Of a stretch of 64,000 nt of DNA, positions 13,085-25,190 are shown piece after piece (the stretch's first letter is position 1; every line of letters begins with the position of its first letter). The notes under the pieces are model-generated. The model was not told where the DNA came from. It was given only the letters and a program-made list of their open reading frames with translations, and made no database searches. Both the position numbers and the translations under genes were made by a program. This stretch comes from Euonymus europaeus (lineage: Eukaryota > Streptophyta > Magnoliopsida > Celastrales > Celastraceae), in NCBI GenBank assembly GCA_963580455.1, contig OY756972.1:22087001-22151000 (forward strand). The letters are read 5' to 3'.

Positions 13085-14245
13085 AGAGCTCGAAAAGTAG
13101 TGTGAAATCAAGCTAAAAATCACCGAATTCAGAACTCGGAGTCAACGGATATTCATAAAACCGTTTACGTAAAGAAACCACATTTCGCGGCTAACTAGGT
13201 GAAACGAGACCAACTAGCCACGAGTTCTGAAATCAAAATCCGAAACAACAGGATCGTAGAGCTCGAAAATTAGTGTGAAATCAAGCTAAAAATCGCCGAA
13301 TTCAGAACTCGGAGTCAACGGATATTCAAAAAACCGTTTACGTAAAGAAACCACATTTCGCGGCTAACTAGGTGAAACGAGACCTACTAGCCACGAGTTC
13401 TGAAATCGAAATCCGAAAAATCAGGATTGTAGAGCTCAAAAAGTAGTGTGTAATCAAGCTAAAAATCACCGAATTCAGAACTCGGAGTCAACGGATATTC
13501 ATAAAACCGTTTACGTAAAGAAACCACATTTCGCGGCTAACTAGGTGAAACGAGACCTACTAGCCACGAGTTCTGAAATCAAAATCCAAAACGTCAAGAT
13601 TGTAGAGCTCGAAAAGTAGTGTGAAATCAAGCTAAAAATCACTGAATTCAGAACTCGGAGTCAACGGATATTCATAAAACCGTTTACGTAAAGAAACCAC
13701 ATTTCACGGCTAACTAGGTGAAACGAGACCTAATAGCCACGAGTTCTGAAATCAAAATCCGAAACACCAGGATTGTAGAGCTCGAAAAGTAGTGTGAAAT
13801 CAAGCTAAAAATCACCGAATTCAGAACTCGGAGTCAACGGATATTCGTAAAACCGTTTAAGTAAAGAAACCACCTTTCGCGGCTAACTAGGTGAAACGAG
13901 ACCTACTAGCCACGAGTTCTGAAATCAAAATCCGAAACACCAGGATTGTAGAGCTCGAAAAGTAGTGTGAAATCAAGCTAAAAATCACCGAATTCAGAAC
14001 TAGGAGTCAACGGATATTCATAAAACCGTTTACGTAAAGAAACCACATTTCGCGGCTAAATAGGTGAAATGAGACCTACTAGCCACGAGTTCTGAAATCG
14101 AAATCCGAAATGCCAGGATCGTAGAGCTCGAAAAGTAGTGTGTAATCAAGCTAAAAATCACCGAATTCAGAACTCGGAGTCAACGGATATTCATAAAACC
14201 GTTTACGTAAAGAAACCACATTTCGCGGCTAACTAGGTGAAACGA
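13085..14245 (+). repeat. 11-monomer duplication, copy 1 (offset 1903 bp)
   Basis: This block matches 14988-16148 at exactly eleven monomers. It contains the four-monomer cassette C-D-E-F at 13297-13988: C has attcaaaaaacc and aaaaatcagg, D has aaaacgtcaag, E has tttcacgg with cctaatag, F has attcgtaaaacc with tttaag and ccacctttcg. Differences from the second copy include gctcaaaaag near 13436 and gaactaggag near 13999. Confidence 0.88.
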
Positions 14246-14284
14246 GACGAACTAGCCACGAGTTCTGAAATCAAAATCTGAAAC

Positions 14285-14960
14285 ACCAGGATCGTACAGC
14301 TCGAAAATTAGTGTGAAATCAAGCTAAAAATCACCGAATTCAGAACTCGGAGTCAACCGATATTCATAAAACCGTTTACGTAAAGAAACCACATTTCGCG
14401 GCTAACTAGGTGAAACGAGACCAACTAGCCACGAGTTCTGAAATCAAAATCCGAAACTCCATAATCGTAGAGCTCGAAAAGTAGTGTGAAATCAAGCTAA
14501 AAATCACAGAATTCAGAACTCGGAGTCAACGGATATTCATAAAACCGTTTACGTAAATAAACCACATTTCGCGGCTAACTAGGTGAAACGAGACCAACTA
14601 GCCACGAGTTCTGAAATCAAAATCCGAAACACCAGGATCGTACAGCTCGAAAATTAGTGTGAAATCAAGCTAAAAATCACCGAATTCAGAACTCGGAGTC
14701 AATGGATATTCATAAAACCATTTATGTAAAGAAACCACATTTCGCGGCTAACTAGGTGAAACGAGACCTACTAGCCACGAGTTCTGAAATCGAAATCCGA
14801 AAACTCGGGATTGTAGAGCTCGAAAAGTAGTGTGAAATCAAGCTAAAAATCACCGAATTCAGAACTCGGAGTCAACGGATATTCATAAAACCGTTTACGT
14901 AAAGAAACCACATTTCGCGGCTAACTAGGTGAAACGAGACCAACTAGCCACGAGTTCTGA
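14285..14960 (+). repeat. Block repeated 18 monomers downstream
   Basis: This segment matches about 17400-18075 at 3114-3115 bp. Shared marks in order: caccaggatcgtacag, ccgatattc, actccataatcg, atcacagaattc, acgtaaataaacc, gagtcaatgg with tttatg, aaaactcgggattg. The one-base change in offset comes from an extra A in the downstream copy (174-bp monomer 17449-17622). Confidence 0.85.
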
Positions 14961-14987
14961 AATCAAAATCCGAAACGCCAGGATCGT

Positions 14988-16148
14988 AGAGCTCGAAAAG
15001 TAGTGTGAAATCAAGCTAAAAATCGCCGAATTCAGAACTCGGAGTCAACGGATATTCATAAAACCGTTTACGTAAAGAAACCACATTTCGCGGCTAACTA
15101 GGTGAAACGAGACCAACTAGCCACGAGTTCTGAAATCAAAATCCGAAACGCCAGGATCGTAGAGCTCGAAAATTAGTGTGAAATCAAGCTAAAAATCGCC
15201 GAATTCAGAACTCGGAGTCAATGGATATTCAAAAAACCGTTTACGTAAAGAAACCACATTTCGCGGCTAACTAGGTGAAACGAGACCTACAAGCCACGAG
15301 TTCTGAAATCGAAATCCGAAAAATCAGGATTGTAGAGCTCGAAAAGTAGTGTGTAATCAAGCTAAAAATCACCGAATTCAGAACTCGGAGTCAACGGATA
15401 TTCATAAAACCGTTTACGTAAAGAAACCACATTTCGCGGCTAACTAGGTGAAACGAGACCTACTAGCCACGAGTTCTGAAATCAAAATCCAAAACGTCAA
15501 GATTGTAGAGCTCGAAAAGTAGTGTGAAATCAAGCTAAAAATCACTGAATTCAGAACTCGGAGTCAACGGATATTCATAAAACCGTTTACGTAAAGAAAC
15601 CACATTTCACGGCTAACTAGGTGAAACGAGATCTAATAGCCACGAGTTCTGAAATCAAAATCCGAAACACCAGGATTGTAGAGCTCGAAAAGTGGTGTGA
15701 AATCAAGCTAAAAATCACCGAATTCAGAACTCGGAGTCAACGGATATTCGTAAAACCGTTTAAGTAAAGAAACCACCTTTCGCGGCTAACTAGGTGAAAC
15801 GAGACCTACTAGCCACGAGTTCTGAAATCAAAATCCGAAACACCAGGATTGTAGAGCTCGAAAAGTAGTGTGAAATCAAGCTAAAAATCACCGAATTCAG
15901 AACTCGGAGTCAACGGATATTCATAAAACCGTTTACGTAAAGAAACCACATTTCGCGGCTAAATAGCTGAAACGAGACCTACTAGCCACGAGTTCTGAAA
16001 TCGAAATCCGAAATGCCAGGATCGTAGAGCTCGAAAAGTAGTGTGTAATCAAGCTAAAAATCACCGAATTCAGAACTCGGAGTCAACGGATATTCATAAA
16101 ACCGTTTACGTAAAGAAACCACATTTCGCGGCTAACTAGGTGAAACGA
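14988..16148 (+). repeat. 11-monomer duplication, copy 2 (offset 1903 bp)
   Basis: Second copy of 13085-14245, with its C-D-E-F cassette at 15200-15891. Its last monomers also form the start of the much larger 27-monomer unit, so two rounds of duplication overlap here. Confidence 0.87.
16105..16114. repeat. 10-bp palindrome tttacgtaaa in each monomer
   Basis: The sequence tttacgtaaa is its own reverse complement and lies at monomer positions 41-50 in a strongly conserved stretch. It contains one CpG. The main variants are tttatgtaaa (for example around 1921, 5900, 7977, 17838), which looks like CpG to TpG change, and tttaagtaaa (around 13857, 15759, 30467). A short palindrome conserved in hundreds of copies is a plausible protein site, but no named factor can be assigned from sequence. 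Confidence 0.8.
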
Positions 16149-16160
16149 GACCAACTAGCC
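16130..16160 (+). repeat. Imperfect hairpin around the ctag motifs
   Basis: ggcta (monomer 66-70) can pair with tagcc (92-96) and tagg (73-76) with ccta (87-90), leaving a small internal mismatch and a loop of about ten bases (tgaaacgaga). In this copy and others with ccaac in place of cctac the inner part of the stem is weakened, so subtypes differ in how well it folds. The fold is read by eye and its biological use is unknown. Confidence 0.5.
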
Positions 16161-19100
16161 ACGAGTTCTGAAATCAAAATCCGAAACGCCAGGATCGTAG
16201 AGCTCGAAAAGTAGTGTGAAATCAAGCTAAAAATCACCGAATTCAGAACTCGGAGTCAACGGATATTCATAAAACCGTTTACGTAAAGAAACCACATTTC
16301 GCGGCTAACTAGGTGAAACGAGACCAACTAGCCACGAGTTCTGAAATCAAAATCCGAAACTCCATAATCGTAGAGCTCGAAAAGTAGTGTGAAATCAAGC
16401 TAAAAATCACCGAATTCAGAACTCGGAGTCAACGGATATTCATAAAACCGTTTACGTAAATAAACCACATTTCGCGGCTAACTAGGTGAAACGAGACCAA
16501 CTAGCCACGAGTTCTGAAATCAAAATCCGAAACGCCAGGATCGTAGAGCTCGAAAATTAGTGTGAAATCAAGCTAAAAATCGCCGAATTCAGAACTCGGA
16601 GTCAACGGATATTCAAAAAACCGTTTACGTAAAGAAACCACATTTCGCGGCTAACTAGGTGAAACGAGACCTACTAGCCACGAGTTCTGAAATCGAAATC
16701 CGAAAAATCAGGATTGTAGAGCTCAAAAAGTAGTGTGTAATCAAGCTAAAAATCACCGAATTCAGAACTCGGAGTCAACGGATATTCATAAAACCGTTTA
16801 CGTAAAGAAACCACATTTCGCGGCTAACTAGGTGAAACGAGACCTACTAGCCACGAGTTCTGAAATCAAAATCCAAAACGTCAAGATTGTAGAGCTCGAA
16901 AAGTAGTGTGAAATCAAGCTAAAAATCACTGAATTCAGAACTCGGAGTCAACGGATATTCATAAAACCGTTTACGTAAAGAAACCACATTTCACGGCTAA
17001 CTAGGTGAAACGAGACCTAATAGCCACGAGTTCTGAAATCAAAATCCGAAACACCAGGATTGTAGAGCTCGAAAAGTAGTGTGAAATCAAGCTAAAAATC
17101 ACCGAATTCAGAACTAGGAGTCAACGGATATTCATAAAACCGTTTACGTAAAGAAACCACATTTCGCGGCTAAATAGGTGAAACGAGACCTACTAGCCAC
17201 GAGTTCTGAAATCAAAATCCGAAACGCCAGGATCATAGAGCTCGAAAATTAGTGTCAAATCAAGCTAAAAATCGCCGAATTCAGAACTCGGAGTCAACGG
17301 ATATTCATAAAACCGTTTACGTAAAGAAACCACATTTCGCGGCTAACTAGGTGAAACGAGACCTACTAGCCACGAGTTCTGAAATCGAAATCCGAAACAC
17401 CAGGATCGTACAGCTCGAAAATTAGTGTGAAATCAAGCTAAAAATCACCGAATTCAGAACTCGGAGTCAACCGATATTCGTAAAACCGTTTACGTAGAGA
17501 AAACCACATTTTGCGGCTAACTAGGTGAAACGAGACCAACTAGCCACGAGTTCTGAAATCAAAATCCGAAACTCCATAATCGTAGAGCTCGAAAAGTAGT
17601 GTGAAATCAAGCTAAAAATCACAGAATTCAGAACTCGGAGTCAACGGATATTCATAAAACCGTTTACGTAAATAAACCACATTTCGCGGCTAACTAGGTG
17701 AAACGAGACCAACTAGCCACGAGTTCTGAAATCAAAATCCGAAACACCAGGATCGTACAGCTCGAAAATTAGTGTGAAATCAAGCTAAAAATCACCGAAT
17801 TCAGAACTCGGAGTCAATGGATATTCATAAAACCGTTTATGTAAAGAAACCACATTTCGCGGCTAACTAGGTGAAACGAGACCTACTAGCCACGAGTTCT
17901 GAAATCGAAATCCGAAAACTCGGGATTGTAGAGCTCGAAAAGTAGTGTGAAATCAAGCTAAAAATCACCGAATTCAGAACTCGGAGTCAACGGATATTCA
18001 TAAAACCGTTTACGTAAAGAAACCACATTTCGCGGCTAACTAGGTGAAACGAGACCAACTAGCCCCGAGTTCTAAAATCAAAATCCGAAACTCCATAATC
18101 GTAGAGCTCGAAAAGTAGTGTGAAATCAAGCTAAAAATCACCGAATTCAGAACTCGGAGTCAACGGATATTCATAAAACCGTTTACGTAAAGAAACCACA
18201 TTTCGCGGCTAACTAGGTGAAACGAGACCAACTAGCCACGAGTTCTGAAATCAAAATCCGAAACGCCAGGATCGTAGAGCTCGAAAATTAGTGTGAAATC
18301 AAGCTAAAAATCGCCGAATTCAGAACTCGGAGTCAACGGATATTCAGAAAACCGTTTACGTAAAGAAACCACATTTCGCGGCTAACTAGGTGAAACGAGA
18401 CCTACTAGCCACGAGTTCTGAAATCGAAATCCGAAAACTCGGGATTGTAGAGCTCGAAAAGTAGTGTGAAATCAAGCTAAAAATCACCGAATTCAGAACT
18501 CGGAGTCAACGGATATTCATAAAACCGTTTACGTAAAGAAACCACATTTCGCGGCTAACTAGGTGAAACGAGACCAACTAGCCCCGAGTTCTAAAATCAA
18601 AATCCGAAACTACATAATCGTAGAGCTCGAAAAGTAGTGTGAAATCAAGCTAAAAATCACCGAATTCAGAACTCGGAGTCAACGGATATTCATAAAACCG
18701 TTTACGTAAAGAAACCACATTTCGCGGCTAACTAGGTGAAACGAGACCAACTAGCCACGAGTTCTGAAATCAAAATCCGAAACGCCAGGATGGTAGAGCT
18801 CGAAAAGTAGTGTGTAATCAAGCTAAAAATCACCGAATTCAGAACTCGGAGTCAACGGATATTCAGGAAACCGTTTACGTAAAGAAACCACATTTCGCGG
18901 CTAACTAGGTGAAACGAGACCTACTAGCCACGAGTTCTGAAATCAAAATCCGAAACTCCATAATCGTAGAGCTCGAAAAGTAGTGTGAAATCAAGCTAAA
19001 AATCACCGAATTCAGAACTCGGAGTCAACGGATATTCATAAAACCGTTTACGTAAAGAAACCACATTTCGCGGCTAACTAGGTGAAACGAGACCTACTAG

Positions 19101-20563
19101 GCACGAGTTCTGAAATCAAAATCCAAAACGTCAAGATTGTAGAGCTCGAAAAGTAGTGTGAAATCAAGCTAAAAATCACTGAATTCAGAACTCGGAGTCA
19201 ACGGATATTCATAAAACCGTTTACGTAAAGAAACCACATTTCACGGCTAACTAGGTGAAACGAGACCTAATAGCCACGAGTTCTGAAATCAAAATCCGGA
19301 ACACCAGGATTGTAGAGCTCGAAAAGTGGTGTGAAATCAAGCTAAAAATCACCGAATTCAGAACTCGGAGTCAACGGATATTCGTAAAACCGTTTAAGTA
19401 AAGAAACCACCTTTCGCGGCTAACTAGGTGAAACGAGACCTACTAGCCACGAGTTCTGAAATCAAAATCCGAAACACCAGGATTGTAGAGCTCGAAAAGT
19501 AGTGTGAAATCAAGCTAAAAATCACCGAATTCAGAACTCGGAGTCAACGGATATTCATAAAACCGTTTACGTAAAGAAACCACATTTCGCGGCTAAATAG
19601 GTGAAACGAGACCTACTAGCCACGAGTTCTGAAATCGAAATCCGAAATCCCAGGATCGTAGAGCTCGAAAAGTAGTGTGTAATCAAGCTAAAAATCACCG
19701 AATTCAGAACTCGGAGTCAACGGATATTCATAAAACCGTTTACGTAAAGAAACCACATTTCGCGGCTAACTAGGTGAAACGAGACCAACTAGCCACGAGT
19801 TCTGAAATCAAAATCCGAAACGCCAGGATCGTAGAGCTCGAAAATTAGTGTGAAATCAAGCTAAAAATCGCCGAATTCAGAACTCGGAGTCAACGGATAT
19901 TCAAAAAACCGTTTACGTAAAGAAACCACATTTCGCGGCTAACTAGGTGAAACGAGACCTACTAGCCACGAGTTCTGAAATCGAAATCCGAAAAATCAGG
20001 ATTGTAGAGCTCGAAAAGTAGTGTGAAATCAAGCTAAAAATCACCGAATTCAGAATTCGGAGTCAACGGATATTCATAAAATCGTTTACGTAAAGAAACC
20101 ACATTTCGCGGCTAACTAGGTGAAATGAGACCAACTAGCCACGAGTTCTGAAATCAAAATCCGAAACGCCAGGATGGTAGAGCTCGAAAAGTAGTGTGTA
20201 ATCAAGCTAAAAATCACCGAATTCAGAACTCGGAGTCAACGGATATTCAGGAAACCGTTTACGTAAAGAAACCACATTTCGCGGCTAACTAGGTGAAACG
20301 AGACCTACTAGCCACGAGTTCTGAAATCAAAATCCGAAACGCCAGGATTGTAGAGCTCGAAAAGTAGTGTGAAATCAAGCGAAAAATCACCGAATTCAGA
20401 ACTCGGAGTCAACGGATATTCATAAACCCGTTTACGTAAAGAAACCACATTTCGCGGCTAACTAGGTGAAACGAGACCAACTAGCCACGAGTTGTGAAAT
20501 CAAAATCCGAAATGCCAGGATTGTAGAACTCGAAAAGTAGTGCGAAATCAAGCTAAAAATCAC

Positions 20564-23500
20564 CGAATTCAGAACTCGGAGTCAACGGATATTCATAAAA
20601 CCGTTTACGTAAAGAAACCACATTTCGCGGCTAAATAGGTGAAACGAGACCTACTAGCCACGAGTTCTGAAATCGAAATCCGAAATGCCAGGATCGTAGA
20701 GCTCGAAAAGTAGTGTGTAATCAAGCTAAAAATCACCGAATTCAGAACTCGGAGTCAACGGATATTCATAAAACCGTTTACGTAAAGAAACCACATTTCG
20801 CGGCTAACTAGGTGAAACGAGACCAACTAGCCACGAGTTCTGAAATCAAAATCCGAAACGCCAGGATCGTAGAGCTCGAAAAGTAGTGTGAAATCAAGCT
20901 AAAAATCACCGAATTCAGAACTCGGAGTCAACGGATATTCATAAAACCGTTTACGTAAAGAAACCACATTTCGCGGCTAACTAGGTGAAACGAGACCAAC
21001 TAGCCACGAGTTCTGAAATCAAAATCCGAAACTCCATAATCGTAGAGCTCGAAAAGTAGTGTGAAATCAAGCTAAAAATCACCGAATTCAGAACTCGGAG
21101 TCAACGGATATTCATAAAACCGTTTACGTAAATAAACCACATTTCGCGGCTAACTAGGTGAAACGAGACCAACTAGCCACGAGTTCTGAAATCAAAATCC
21201 GAAACGCCAGGATCGTAGAGCTCGAAAATTAGTGTGAAATCAAGCTAAAAATCGCCGAATTCAGAACTCGGAGTCAACGGATATTCAAAAAACCGTTTAC
21301 GTAAAGAAACCACATTTCGCGGCTAACTAGGTGAAACGAGACCTACTAGCCACGAGTTCTGAAATCGAAATCCGAAAAATCAGGATTGTAGAGCTCAAAA
21401 AGTAGTGTGTAATCAAGCTAAAAATCACCGAATTCAGAACTCGGAGTCAACGGATATTCATAAAACCGTTTACGTAAAGAAACCACATTTCGCGGCTAAC
21501 TAGGTGAAACGAGACCTACTAGCCACGAGTTCTGAAATCAAAATCCAAAACGTCAAGATTGTAGAGCTCGAAAAGTAGTGTGAAATCAAGCTAAAAATCA
21601 CTGAATTCAGAACTCGGAGTCAACGGATATTCATAAAACCGTTTACGTAAAGAAACCACATTTCATGGCTAACTAGGTGAAACGAGACCTAATAGCCACG
21701 AGTTCTGAAATCAAAATCCGAAACACCAGGATTGTAGAGCTCGAAAAGTAGTGTGAAATCAAGCTAAAAATCACCGAATTCAGAACTAGGAGTCAACGGA
21801 TATTCATAAAACCGTTTACGTAAAGAAACCACATTTCGCGGCTAAATAGGTGAAACGAGACCTACTAGCCACGAGTTCTGAAATCAAAATCCGAAACGCC
21901 AGGATCATAGAGCTCGAAAATTAGTGTCAAATCAAGCTAAAAATCGCCGAATTCAGAACTCGGAGTCAACGGATATTCATAAAACCGTTTACGTAAAGAA
22001 ACCACATTTCGCGGCTAACTAGGTGAAACGAGACCTACTAGCCACGAGTTCTGAAATCGAAATCCGAAACACCAGGATCGTACAGCTCGAAAATTAGTGT
22101 GAAATCAAGCTAAAAATCACCGAATTCAGAACTCGGAGTCAACCGATATTCGTAAAACCGTTTACGTAGAGAAAACCACATTTTGCGGCTAACTAGGTGA
22201 AACGAGACCAACTAGCCACGAGTTCTGAAATCAAAATCCGAAACTCCATAATCGTAGAGCTCGAAAAGTAGTGTGAAATCAAGCTAAAAATCACAGAATT
22301 CAGAACTCGGAGTCAACGGATATTCATAAAACCGTTTACGTAAATAAACCACATTTCGCGGCTAACTAGGTGAAACGAGACCAACTAGCCACGAGTTCTG
22401 AAATCAAAATCCGAAACACCAGGATCGTACAGCTCGAAAATTAGTGTGAAATCAAGCTAAAAATCACCGAATTCAGAACTCGGAGTCAATGGATATTCAT
22501 AAAACCGTTTATGTAAAGAAACCACATTTCGCGGCTAACTAGGTGAAACGAGACCTACTAGCCACGAGTTCTGAAATCGAAATCCGAAAACTCGGGATTG
22601 TAGAGCTCGAAAAGTAGTGTGAAATCAAGCTAAAAATCACCGAATTCAGAACTCGGAGTCAACGGATATTCATAAAACCGTTTACGTAAAGAAACCACAT
22701 TTCGCGGCTAACTAGGTGAAACGAGACCAACTAGCCCCGAGTTCTAAAATCAAAATCCGAAACTCCATAATCGTAGAGCTCGAAAAGTAGTGTGAAATCA
22801 AGCTAAAAATCACCGAATTCAGAACTCGGAGTCAACGGATATTCATAAAACCGTTTACGTAAAGAAACCACATTTCGCGGCTAACTAGGTGAAACGAGAC
22901 CAACTAGCCACGAGTTCTGAAATCAAAATCCGAAACGCCAGGATCGTAGAGCTCGAAAATTAGTGTGAAATCAAGCTAAAAATCGCCGAATTCAGAACTC
23001 GGAGTCAACGGATATTCAGAAAACCGTTTACGTAAAGAAACCACATTTCGCGGCTAACTAGGTGAAACGAGACCTACTAGCCACGAGTTCTGAAATCGAA
23101 ATCCGAAAACTCGGGATTGTAGAGCTCGAAAAGTAGTGTGAAATCAAGCTAAAAATCACCGAATTCAGAACTCGGAGTCAACGGATATTCATAAAACCGT
23201 TTACGTAAAGAAACCACATTTCGCGGCTAACTAGGTGAAACGAGACCAACTAGCCCCGAGTTCTAAAATCAAAATCCGAAACTCCATAATCGTAGAGCTC
23301 GAAAAGTAGTGTGAAATCAAGCTAAAAATCACCGAATTCAGAACTCGGAGTCAACGGATATTCATAAAACCGTTTACGTAAAGAAACCACATTTCGCGGC
23401 TAACTAGGTGAAACGAGACCAACTAGCCACGAGTTCTGAAATCAAAATCCGAAACGCCAGGATGGTAGAGCTCGAAAAGTAGTGTGTAATCAAGCTAAAA

Positions 23501-25190
23501 ATCACCGAATTCAGAACTCGGAGTCAACGGATATTCAGGAAACCGTTTACGTAAAGAAACCACATTTCGCGGCTAACTAGGTGAAACGAGACCTACTAGC
23601 CACGAGTTCTGAAATCAAAATCCGAAACTCCATAATCGTAGAGCTCGAAAAGTAGTGTGAAATCAAGCTAAAAATCACCGAATTCAGAACTCGGAGTCAA
23701 CGGATATTCATAAAACCGTTTACGTAAAGAAACCACATTTCGCGGCTAACTAGGTGAAACGAGACCTACTAGGCACGAGTTCTGAAATCAAAATCCAAAA
23801 CGTCAAGATTGTAGAGCTCGAAAAGTAGTGTGAAATCAAGCTAAAAATCACTGAATTCAGAACTCGGAGTCAACGGATATTCATAAAACCGTTTACGTAA
23901 AGAAACCACATTTCACGGCTAACTAGGTGAAACGAGACCTAATAGCCACGAGTTCTGAAATCAAAATCCGGAACACCAGGATTGTAGAGCTCGAAAAGTG
24001 GTGTGAAATCAAGCTAAAAATCACCGAATTCAGAACTCGGAGTCAACGGATATTCGTAAAACCGTTTAAGTAAAGAAACCACCTTTCGCGGCTAACTAGG
24101 TGAAACGAGACCTACTAGCCACGAGTTCTGAAATCAAAATCCGAAACACCAGGATTGTAGAGCTCGAAAAGTAGTGTGAAATCAAGCTAAAAATCACCGA
24201 ATTCAGAACTCGGAGTCAACGGATATTCATAAAACCGTTTACGTAAAGAAACCACATTTCGCGGCTAAATAGGTGAAACGAGACCTACTAGCCACGAGTT
24301 CTGAAATCGAAATCCGAAATGCCAGGATCGTAGAGCTCGAAAAGTAGTGTGTAATCAAGCTAAAAATCACCGAATTCAGAACTCGGAGTCAACGGATATT
24401 CATAAAACCGTTTACGTAAAGAAACCACATTTCGCGGCTAACTAGGTGAAACGAGACCAACTAGCCACGAGTTCTGAAATCAAAATCCGAAACGCCAGGA
24501 TCGTATAGCTCGAAAATTAGTGTGAAATCAAGCTAAAAATCGCCGAATTCAGAACTCGGAGTCAACGGATATTCAAAAAACCGTTTACGTAAAGAAACCA
24601 CATTTCGCGGCTAACTAGGTGAAACGAGACCTACTAGCCACGAGTTCTGAAATCGAAATCCGAAAAATCAGGATTGTAGAGCTCGAAAAGTAGTGTGAAA
24701 TCAAGCTAAAAATCACCGAATTCAGAATTCGGAGTCAACGGATATTCATAAAATCGTTTACGTAAAGAAACCACATTTCGCGGCTAACTAGGTGAAATGA
24801 GACCAACTAGCCACGAGTTCTGAAATCAAAATCCGAAACGCCAGGATGGTAGAGCTCGAAAAGTAGTGTGTAATCAAGCTAAAAATCACCGAATTCAGAA
24901 CTCGGAGTCAACGGATATTCAGGAAACCGTTTACGTAAAGAAACCACATTTCGCGGCTAACTAGGTGAAACGAGACCTACTAGCCACGAGTTCTGAAATC
25001 AAAATCCGAAACGCCAGGATTGTAGAGCTCGAAAAGTAGTGTGAAATCAAGCGAAAAATCACCGAATTCAGAACTCGGAGTCAACGGATATTCATAAACC
25101 CGTTTACGTAAAGAAACCACATTTCGCGGCTAACTAGGTGAAACGAGACCAACTAGCCACGAGTTGTGAAATCAAAATCCGAAATGCCAG
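20564..25190 (+). repeat. 27-monomer tandem duplication, copy 2
   Basis: Direct second copy of 15892-20563. Every rare mark is kept, including the extra A in gagaaaacc (174-bp monomers 17449-17622 and 22121-22294), aaataaacc (16459 and 21131) and gctcaaaaag (16723 and 21395). Substituted bases relative to copy 1 are at 20639, 21666, 23284, 24321 and 24506. The match ends near 25191, where this copy has gatcg and copy 1 has gattg. Confidence 0.94.

Larger units (their letters stand above)
16069..16172 (+). repeat. Intra-monomer 11-bp perfect inverted repeat
   Basis: The left arm ttcagaactcg (16069-16079) is the exact reverse complement of the right arm cgagttctgaa (16162-16172), with 82 bp between them. 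The pair is present in most monomers of the array. It could form the base of a long stem-loop on a single strand or serve as two half-sites of one DNA-binding protein; both are inference. In the leftmost domain the right arm is often cgagttccgaa, which breaks one pair. In copies near 18062 and 18581 the right arm begins ccgag, which extends the match to 12 bp. Confidence 0.85.
16065..16237 (+). repeat. Reference 173-bp monomer
   Basis: This copy is close to the array consensus and serves as a map. It differs from the commonest bases only at subtype sites (ccaac instead of cctac near position 89, gatcg instead of gattg near 132). Landmarks by monomer position: gaattc 2-7, inverted-repeat arms 5-15 and 98-108, palindrome 41-50, ttcgcgg 61-67, imperfect hairpin 66-96, variable window about 119-135, gagctc 136-141, A-rich tail 155-170. 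Runs of three to five A lie near positions 35, 53, 79, 113, 144 and 167, and there is no T run of four or more. Confidence 0.93.
15892..20563 (+). repeat. 27-monomer tandem duplication, copy 1 (4672 bp)
   Basis: The unit is repeated immediately downstream at 20564-25190 with a constant offset of 4672 bp (27 x 173 plus one inserted base). I found five substitutions between copies, at 15967, 16994, 18612, 19649 and 19834 of this copy, so identity is roughly 99.9%. Inside the unit is a smaller three-monomer duplication (ccccgagttctaaaatc at 18062 and 18581, 519 bp apart). The last monomer before the junction has gtgcgaaatc near 20537, otherwise a mark of the left domain. Confidence 0.94.

Noticed and set aside
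15892..25190. 27-monomer duplication as a pure assembly artefact
   Set aside because: The copies differ at five located bases and the offset is stable, which favours a real duplication. An assembly error cannot be excluded from sequence alone, so the caveat is kept in the finding.
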